DNA of 61,197 nucleotides from an uncultured Flavobacteriaceae bacterium (GTDB lineage Bacteria > Bacteroidota > Bacteroidia > Flavobacteriales > Flavobacteriaceae), in the NCBI GenBank assembly GCA_949372605.1, contig CASIAE010000011.1, positions 1 to 61,197 of the forward strand, read 5' to 3'. Of this stretch, positions 56,001 through 61,197 are shown in pieces. The notes beneath the pieces were generated by a model. The model was not told the origin of the DNA, ran no database searches, and saw only the letters and a list, made by a program, of their open reading frames with translations. How positions within the stretch are numbered: position 1 is the stretch's first letter; every line of letters begins with the position of its first letter. The position numbers and the translations under genes are program-made.

Positions 56001-56287
56001 GAGGTTATTTTGGTGGAGGAATTGATGACATATATGTTGAGGATGGATCTTGGACACGATTAAGAGAGCTTTCATTAAGCTATAACTTAAATAATGAGTT
56101 TACAAAATCAATAGGAATTCAAAATGCCCTTATAACTGCCACAGGAAGGAATCTACTATTGTGGACAGATTTTGAAGGAACAGACCCTGATACGAATGTA
56201 TCAGGTGTTAGCTCTTCTCGAGGGATTGATTATTTTAACAATCCGGGCACAAAATCCTATGTCTTTTCTCTAACATTAACTTTTTAA
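53045..56287 (+). CDS. SusC/RagA TonB-dependent transporter (pair 4)
   Basis: I start at ATG 53045 (MKKTKLIAKFLMFF), since the signal peptide ending GIGYAQ begins there; a TTG at 52976 would only add 23 unlikely residues. The 1,080-residue protein has a carboxypeptidase-regulatory-like domain (GTIKDQNGNPLIGVTVIEQG). The plug follows with VVVTALGFEVSSDKLGFATS and VRGMSSIQRDSQPLIVIDGIPM, then a barrel ending VFSLTLTF. There is no STN domain, so it cannot signal to a FecR protein. Control may come from the divergent HTH-TM protein. Confidence 0.95.
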   Translation: MKKTKLIAKFLMFFLLFSGIGYAQKTIQGTIKDQNGNPLIGVTVIEQGTNNGKVSDFDGNFSIEVLDDNAILGITYIGFVGQNIAVGSNSTINVSLAESLERLDEVVVTALGFEVSSDKLGFATSVVSNETITEAKETSLINSLSGKTAGVRISRNSGDPGDGAYIQVRGMSSIQRDSQPLIVIDGIPMSNDVRGDSYDFAQQSRLNDLNPNDIESISVLKGASAAALWGTQAIGGVLQITTKSGKFNQKMRVNVTTTYSSDVINVKYPLQDTYGRGSGGVFKRTDRRAWGDKISLRSGAADAVDTSGKYFIDQDGVTHYPIVTKNSTQLYDESNFDKVFQNGHFLENNVSISAGNKISSIYFSFSDFNQEGIVKNSDYRRSTVSVKAKHKLSEKSMLDASFKYMKTGSNRIRRGVSNNGLYLGLLRTPADFDISGYKGDYYSSGTAAPITGRQRTYRRPMADSWSAVYNNPLWTINEQENQSTVDRFIASVNLNVKPLEWLELIARAGVDRFLERGHQFYSPGSASAFVNGTQIKDFATNSIINADFIAKASKTFNEDFSGDILVGFNFNQKETVVEGNTINNFILYTDTGDDILDVDNASPENRSVRSTFGNERTVAGYTSANFSAYGQLFINATMRSEWASTFGLNSNKPFYFPSASVAWQFSQLNILPEELLSFGKLRFSYAEVGVQPTRYNTFAEYVSPNYGDSLGGSLSTGLFGGGGFTPDNSLGNPSLKPERKKEFEIGTDLRFLDDKLKFSATYYSNKISDILINFPLAPTRGYTQLYGNAASMKNDGVELELGSNIYRDSNWNVNMSLLYSKNKNEVTDLLEGVESIRLATGLGGVHNRAMLGQQHGILWGDKTLRDASGKIETDANGFPRKNPIQGMIGDPNPDWQGSAIGSVSYKNFSLSVLLETSQGGDIFGGTKSVLSDFGRWGSQVNEVTATQDLKTFKGNTITSGTTFRGEIKDFGDGPVAVNEEWYIGLGGYFGGGIDDIYVEDGSWTRLRELSLSYNLNNEFTKSIGIQNALITATGRNLLLWTDFEGTDPDTNVSGVSSSRGIDYFNNPGTKSYVFSLTLTF

Positions 56288-56307
56288 TTAAAAACACTTA
56301 AGAAATC

Positions 56308-57729
56308 ATGAAAAAATTATTCATAATTAGTCTTATTTCCCTAATTACTTTTGGTTGTGAGAAGATAGTTGAGGATTTAAATCAGAACCCTAATAATCCT
56401 ACATCCGCTCCCTTTCAGTATACGCTTACTGCTGCAGAAGTTGCAAATACACTTATTCATACTGGAGCTCCGGCAAGACGAGCGGGTATTTTAGCTGGAC
56501 AAGGGACGGGATTAGATCGCCAGCATCTAACTTATACGGCTCATCTCGTGACTACTGCAAGTTTTCAAACCACATGGAGCCTCACATATAGATCAGTTTT
56601 AAGAAATATTCTAATAGCAAAAAAATCTCTGATTGATGAGGGAAGAGAAGGGATTACACTTGGAATTACTCAAGTTATTCAAGCTATAGCTTTGGGCACA
56701 GCTGCATCTTTGTATGGTGATATTCCTTTTGATCAAGGGGGTAGTTTAGAATTTGAAAATCCAGAATTTGAAACACAGTCCGCTGTGTATGGAAAAGTTC
56801 AAGCTTTACTTGATCAAGCTATAACAAATTTGTCCAAAGGAATTGGAAGACCACCCGCTGGATCGGATATCCACTTTGATGGTAATCCTAGTTCCTGGAT
56901 TCAAGTAGCAAATACTCTTAAAGCCCGTTATTATATGCACACAAAGAACTATTCCTTAGCTTACACAGCTGCCCAAAGTGGAATAAGTTCTTATGCTAAT
57001 AGTTTGATGACTCCACACGGAACAGCTACTGCGGATGCTAATTTGAATTATCAGTTTTTTGCCTTAGCATCTAGGAAAAATGACTTGGTAACTTCAGACT
57101 TTTTTGCTAGCTTAATTGATCCTGATAATTCTACAAATCCAATTCCAGCTAATTACCGTGGACACTCAAAAACTGATGAAACAGCCAGATATAATTATTT
57201 GTTGCAAAATACATCCCTTGGAATCCAGCCAAATTGTAGCAAGGACGGTTTCGCTCAAATAGATGCTCCAGGTAAAATAGTAACTTTTGCGGAAAATCAT
57301 TTAATTTTAGCAGAAGCTGGTGCGAGATCGAGCTTCAATAATGGTTTAACCCATTTGAATGAATTTAGAAACTTCATGGCATCAGGTGGTTACATGTCCA
57401 ACCCCAATATGTCTAATGTTAAGTATGATGCATTTTTAGCTAGTGATTTTGAAAGTGGCGGAATTGAAAATTCCGATGGAATTTCAAATAATAATGCTTT
57501 ACTTAGAGAAATCTTAGAAGAACGTTATATCTCATTATTTGGTCAAATAGAGGTCTTTAATGATTTAAGAAGAACTCAAGATGAGACTGCTGCCAGAGTC
57601 CCGGTTATACCTAGTACTGGATCATCCTTGCCTCAAAGATTCATGGGATCAGCTGCAGAGCTTGATTCTAACTCTAACTTCCCGACAACCGTACCGGGAT
57701 TTTATGATAGAACTGAAGTTAATAAATAG
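56308..57729 (+). CDS. SusD-like lipoprotein (pair 4)
   Basis: The 473-residue protein has a lipoprotein signal ending LITFGC (Cys 17), then EKIVEDLNQNPNNPTSAP. That opening is typical of the SusD-like_2 subgroup. The middle has VIQAIALGTAASLYGDIPFD near 125-145 and ANTLKARYYMHTKNYSLAY near 197-216. The end has LREILEERYISLFGQIEVFNDLRRTQ, the family's C-terminal signature. It binds the substrate of SusC pair 4, encoded 20 bp upstream. An SGNH-like gene follows 8 bp downstream, so the operon continues. Confidence 0.93.
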   Translation: MKKLFIISLISLITFGCEKIVEDLNQNPNNPTSAPFQYTLTAAEVANTLIHTGAPARRAGILAGQGTGLDRQHLTYTAHLVTTASFQTTWSLTYRSVLRNILIAKKSLIDEGREGITLGITQVIQAIALGTAASLYGDIPFDQGGSLEFENPEFETQSAVYGKVQALLDQAITNLSKGIGRPPAGSDIHFDGNPSSWIQVANTLKARYYMHTKNYSLAYTAAQSGISSYANSLMTPHGTATADANLNYQFFALASRKNDLVTSDFFASLIDPDNSTNPIPANYRGHSKTDETARYNYLLQNTSLGIQPNCSKDGFAQIDAPGKIVTFAENHLILAEAGARSSFNNGLTHLNEFRNFMASGGYMSNPNMSNVKYDAFLASDFESGGIENSDGISNNNALLREILEERYISLFGQIEVFNDLRRTQDETAARVPVIPSTGSSLPQRFMGSAAELDSNSNFPTTVPGFYDRTEVNK

Positions 57730-57737
57730 GGAAACTG

Positions 57738-58493
57738 ATGGAGAAACTATTTTCAATAATATTTTTATTTACATTTTCAATAAATGTAAATGCACAGGTC
57801 GAAAAAGATACTCTAAAAGTACTTTTTGTTGGAAATAGCTTCACCTATTATTACAACCTCCCACAAGTGGTGAAGGCCATGTCAAATAATAGTAAAACAA
57901 TTTATATTGACAGTTATCACTCGTTGGTGGGAGGTTCTAATTTATCTCACCATCTCAACCAAGAGAAGGGTTCTCGAACCATTGAAATGCTAAATAAAGA
58001 AGCCTACGATTATGTTGTTTTAAATCATCATAGTTTAGCTGCTACGGATAATGTTAATTCTTTTTTTGAAATCAGCGAGAAAATTGTTGATCTGATAAGA
58101 AGTAAAGGTGCCAAACCGTTATTTATGGTGACCTGGGCATATAGGGATAATCCTCAAATGCTTGAATCTATTTCTAAAGTATATAATGATATGGCTGAGC
58201 GGTTGGATGTAGATCTTGTTCCGTGTGGTTCACTTTTTGAAAGGGCCCTTAGTCGGGATCCTATTTTAGATCTTTATTCAGATCATAAGCATCCGTCTAA
58301 TCTTGGTACTTACCTAAACGGACTTGCTTTTTTTAAATATTTCACTGGTGAAAAAACTTTAGATTTTAACAAACGTATAACGAAGTTTGATGAAAATGGC
58401 CAAGTACTCTATTTGTTATTATTAAATCAATCTGATGCTGATTTATTACAAAACGTAGTTGATGATTACGACTTTAAAACACGATTGAATTGA
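57738..58493 (+). CDS. SGNH-fold protein, DUF4886-like
   Basis: The 251-residue protein has a signal peptide ending NVNAQ. The fold opens with LKVLFVGNSFTYYYNLP, an SGNH block I variant GNSFT with Ser as likely nucleophile near residue 33. VVLNHHSL and LFMVTWAYRDNPQM follow in the middle. DHKHPSNLGTYLNGLAFF near 180-197 carries the DxxH acid-base pair. Such proteins are putative periplasmic esterases. It lies in the SusCD pair 4 operon, only 8 bp after susD, and should act on an acylated ligand. Confidence 0.82.
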   Translation: MEKLFSIIFLFTFSINVNAQVEKDTLKVLFVGNSFTYYYNLPQVVKAMSNNSKTIYIDSYHSLVGGSNLSHHLNQEKGSRTIEMLNKEAYDYVVLNHHSLAATDNVNSFFEISEKIVDLIRSKGAKPLFMVTWAYRDNPQMLESISKVYNDMAERLDVDLVPCGSLFERALSRDPILDLYSDHKHPSNLGTYLNGLAFFKYFTGEKTLDFNKRITKFDENGQVLYLLLLNQSDADLLQNVVDDYDFKTRLN

Positions 58494-58545
58494 TTCCTTT
58501 TAAGCCGATAGTTTAGAACAATACCCTTTTGGAAAGATAAATAAT

Positions 58546-59955
58546 GTGCTCCTAAAACATGGATTGAATATCCTTTTACAAACAAAAACTACAAATAAAG
58601 TGAGTTTTTTACTTACCCCTTTTAATCTTCTTTTTTTTCTTTTATTAGCCTGTTCAAAAGATTCTAATGGTTCAAAAATTGACCCAATTGACATCCTTTC
58701 AATTCAGGTTGATGGAGTTAAACTTTCGTCTGGAATGTCCGATATAGATATCAAGCCCACTTTAACAATTGTTTTTTCGAAGGGTATCAATAGAGATTCC
58801 TTTCAAAAAGCATTAAAAATAAATTCATCCTTTTCGTCGACCATCGAGTCGTTCAACTATCAAAACAACACCACTTTGGTTGAAGTAGTTTTCAGTCTTG
58901 ATTATGATGGTACTTATCAATTAAAAATTCAGGGAAATATTGGTGAATTAGGAGAAAACATATCGAATCCCATTGATTTATCATTCACCACCCAGAGGGA
59001 TGAAATCATTACCTCCAAATCTCCTTGTTTGACCATTGTAAATTGTGGCCAAAGCCAACTGATTTCAAATGATCAAGGTGAAGGAAATTTTGATTTTTAT
59101 GCCAATTATCCCATTTTTGAAGAAAAAGCAAGATGGGAAAACCTTGACAAAGCAATTATTGTTATTCATGGTGCCTCTTTTAACCCTGACGACTATTTTC
59201 GTTACATGACCACAACCTTAGAGTATTTAGACTATTCAGAAAACACTGTTTTGGTAGCACCCCATTTTAAAAAAATACCTATGACATTAAAGGATTTGTA
59301 CTGGGAGGGATATGACTATAGAGATGGGAAACCATCAGGAAGTAATTTTCCTATCAGTTCTTTTGAGGTATTGGATTTTCTGGTAAGTCAGTTAGCAGAT
59401 AAGAATATTTTCCCTGCGTTAAAAAAAATCATCATAACGGGTCAATCTTCTGGAGGTAGGTTTTTGCATACTTATGCTGCAGCCAATCGCTCCGAAACTG
59501 CTTATGTAGACATTCAGTTTGAATACATCGTGAGTGAAAGCCAATATTTTTATTACCCAACCACGGAGCGAATTCAGGAACAAACAAATGAGCTTTTTGA
59601 GCCCTCCACCTGCAGTGAACTTTCGGTTTGGCCTTTTGGATTTGAAGGAGTTCCCGATTATGTAAACATACTCACCAAAGAAGAATTTGATCAACGTTTT
59701 GTAAACCGAAGTATTACTTACCTCTTGGGAGATGGGGAAGGTTCAGACAGTAGTTTGAATACAAGAGATTGTAATGCAGTATTATCAGGTTCCTCTCGAT
59801 ACATAAGGGGAGAAAATATGTTTCAATACATGAATTTAAAATTCAGTACTCACAACCATAAAAAAGTAATCGTAGAGGGAGTTTCCCACCAAGGAAGCGC
59901 CATTTACACTTCAAATGAATTTAGATCATACTTGATCCAATTATCAGAAAATTAA
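58546..59955 (+). CDS. lipoprotein with Ig-like and alpha/beta-hydrolase domains
   Basis: The 469-residue reading from ATG 58546 has its hydrophobic segment and lipobox LLLAC only at residues 24-36. A GTG start at 58600 (VSFLLTPFNLLFFLLLAC) would give a more normal lipoprotein signal. Next comes a Big_5-like beta domain (about 45-150, IDIKPTLTIVFSKGI). The hydrolase domain follows, with AIIVIHGASFNPDDYFRYM and ITGQSSGGRFLHTYAAANRS (nucleophile Ser near 302). A C-terminal VEGVSHQGSAIY is the likely catalytic His. It is probably a surface or periplasmic esterase of the pair 4 operon. Confidence 0.8.
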   Translation: MLLKHGLNILLQTKTTNKVSFLLTPFNLLFFLLLACSKDSNGSKIDPIDILSIQVDGVKLSSGMSDIDIKPTLTIVFSKGINRDSFQKALKINSSFSSTIESFNYQNNTTLVEVVFSLDYDGTYQLKIQGNIGELGENISNPIDLSFTTQRDEIITSKSPCLTIVNCGQSQLISNDQGEGNFDFYANYPIFEEKARWENLDKAIIVIHGASFNPDDYFRYMTTTLEYLDYSENTVLVAPHFKKIPMTLKDLYWEGYDYRDGKPSGSNFPISSFEVLDFLVSQLADKNIFPALKKIIITGQSSGGRFLHTYAAANRSETAYVDIQFEYIVSESQYFYYPTTERIQEQTNELFEPSTCSELSVWPFGFEGVPDYVNILTKEEFDQRFVNRSITYLLGDGEGSDSSLNTRDCNAVLSGSSRYIRGENMFQYMNLKFSTHNHKKVIVEGVSHQGSAIYTSNEFRSYLIQLSEN

Positions 59956-59980
59956 TGTTTTACTCTAAAAAAATATACAA

Positions 59981-61197
59981 TTGAACTCAAAAAAAATAGG
60001 GTTGATTCTCGGCCCAATATTATTCTTGCTGACCCGCTACCTATTTAACTTTGAAGGGTTGTCCGACCAAGGAAATGCTGTTTTAGCCTCTACCCTTTGG
60101 ATTGCTATTTGGTGGACAACAGAAGCCATTCCTATCGCTGTAACATCACTGCTACCCATTATACTATTTCCTCTTTCAGGAGCGTTGACACTTGAAGACA
60201 CTTCCTCTTCTTTTGGTCATCGTTATATTTTTCTCTATTTGGGAGGGTTTATTCTAGCACTGGCCATTGAAAAGTGGAATTTACATAAGCGAATAGCCCT
60301 TAATATCATCAAGTTAATTGGTACAGATGTTAGAAAGATCATTTTAGGTTTTATGATTGCTACCTCCTTTTTGTCTATGTGGATTTCCAATACTGCTACG
60401 GCAGTGATGATGCTCCCTATTGGGATTGCTATCATTAAGCAAATGAAAGATTTAAAAAGTACTTCGCAAGGTGAGAATACCATTTTTGGAAAAGCCTTAA
60501 TGCTTTCAATTGCCTATAGTGCTTCCATCGGGGGGATAGCCACCTTAATAGGAACCCCCCCAAACTTAGTCTTTGCGGGAATTGTTCATGAATTATATGA
60601 TATAGAAATCAGTTTTTTACAATGGATAATTTTTGGGCTTCCCATTTCTATTATTTTATTGACGATTTCTTGGATTTATTTGACACGTGTGGCCTTTAAG
60701 TTTCCTCAAACTAACTTTGAAGAAGGTCAAGCAGAGATCAACAGACAGCTGAAAGCATTGGGTAAAATAGGTTATGAAGAAAAAATCGTTTTAATTGTTT
60801 TTATTTTAACTGGATTGGCGTGGATTTCAAGAACATTTCTTTTGAATTTGTTTTTACCTAATCTCGATGACTCAATCATCGCTTTGATTGCTGGCATATG
60901 TTTGTTCTTAATTAACGCTGGGCCTGACAGAGATCAAAAAATTATGTTTTGGGAAGATGCAGTTAAATTGCCTTGGGGTATATTGCTGCTTTTTGGGGGC
61001 GGATTGGCTATAGCTGCAGGTTTTCAGGAAAGCGATTTAGCGACGTGGATTGCCGAAAGTATGGTTCAGCTCAATGGATCCTCTGTTATTATTATTTTAC
61101 TAGTGGTCGTGGCTGCTGTCAACTTTCTTACTGAAATTACATCAAACTTGGCCACGATTGCTATGTTATTACCTATTTTGGCCCCAACAGCTATACT
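59981..61197 (+). CDS. DASS/SLC13-family sodium:anion symporter, 3' end off the right edge
   Basis: The frame opens at TTG 59981, the first start-like codon after an in-frame TAA at 59966, and stays open for 405 codons to the edge. There are many hydrophobic helices. The first signature MWISNTATAVMMLPIGIAI is near residue 132 and IGGIATLIGTPPNLVFAG near 182. The second, FLTEITSNLATIAMLLPI, comes just before the edge. These are the paired SNT motifs of the DASS family, which moves dicarboxylates or sulfate with sodium across the inner membrane. It begins 25 bp after the esterase gene, so it may take up an anion released by the esterases or shift sulfate. Confidence 0.88.
   Translation, partial: MNSKKIGLILGPILFLLTRYLFNFEGLSDQGNAVLASTLWIAIWWTTEAIPIAVTSLLPIILFPLSGALTLEDTSSSFGHRYIFLYLGGFILALAIEKWNLHKRIALNIIKLIGTDVRKIILGFMIATSFLSMWISNTATAVMMLPIGIAIIKQMKDLKSTSQGENTIFGKALMLSIAYSASIGGIATLIGTPPNLVFAGIVHELYDIEISFLQWIIFGLPISIILLTISWIYLTRVAFKFPQTNFEEGQAEINRQLKALGKIGYEEKIVLIVFILTGLAWISRTFLLNLFLPNLDDSIIALIAGICLFLINAGPDRDQKIMFWEDAVKLPWGILLLFGGGLAIAAGFQESDLATWIAESMVQLNGSSVIIILLVVVAAVNFLTEITSNLATIAMLLPILAPTAI

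Overview
The window looks like chromosomal DNA from a marine member of the Flavobacteriaceae (Bacteroidota). The evidence is AT-rich DNA, a 287-residue housekeeping sigma factor, TAnnTTTG-type -7 promoter boxes, almost no Shine-Dalgarno sites, TamL and PorT envelope genes, four SusC/SusD pairs, FecI/FecR-like regulators and S1-type sulfatases. I found no rRNA, tRNA, CRISPR array or intact transposase gene.

Left part (1-6.9 kb). A minus-strand pair encodes a GH39-like glycosidase, cut by the window edge, and an SGNH hydrolase. A fused trehalose-6-phosphate synthase/phosphatase follows, divergent from a GH15 glucoamylase/trehalase-like enzyme. A decayed OmpA-family gene comes next.

Housekeeping core (6.9-22.9 kb). 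It holds rpe, rpoD, pnp, rpsO, accD, fbaA and tamL on the minus strand, a SpoU methyltransferase (plus), porT-ubiE (minus), trkA-trkH (plus), and rarA-rlmB (minus). rlmB carries an apparent one-base frameshift directly after its ATG.

Nutrient-uptake and accessory part (23.0-61.2 kb). Two minus-strand SusC/SusD pairs come first; the first SusC is split by a one-base frameshift. From 33.4 to 51.7 kb short cargo modules follow: an orphan sulfatase; ECF sigma, FecR, STN-type SusC, SusD and a sulfatase; a GMC dehydrogenase with its small subunit; a SnoaL/ABM-like lipoprotein; and a metallopeptidase with an esterase. Copies of one non-coding repeat family, on both strands, lie at nearly every junction between these modules, together with gene relics. 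The last part is a locus built on a SusC/SusD pair next to a membrane-anchored HTH protein. It continues with an SGNH/DUF4886 protein, an alpha/beta-hydrolase lipoprotein and a DASS/SLC13 anion transporter cut by the right edge.

Most notable are: (i) the dispersed repeat family that delimits cargo modules; (ii) three copies of a CRP/FNR-like palindrome, each at the same distance from a -7 box; (iii) an HTH-TM-periplasmic protein with three tandem 10-bp repeats beside its start, next to a SusC/SusD locus with esterases and an anion transporter but no glycosidase; (iv) two one-base frameshifts in otherwise intact genes.
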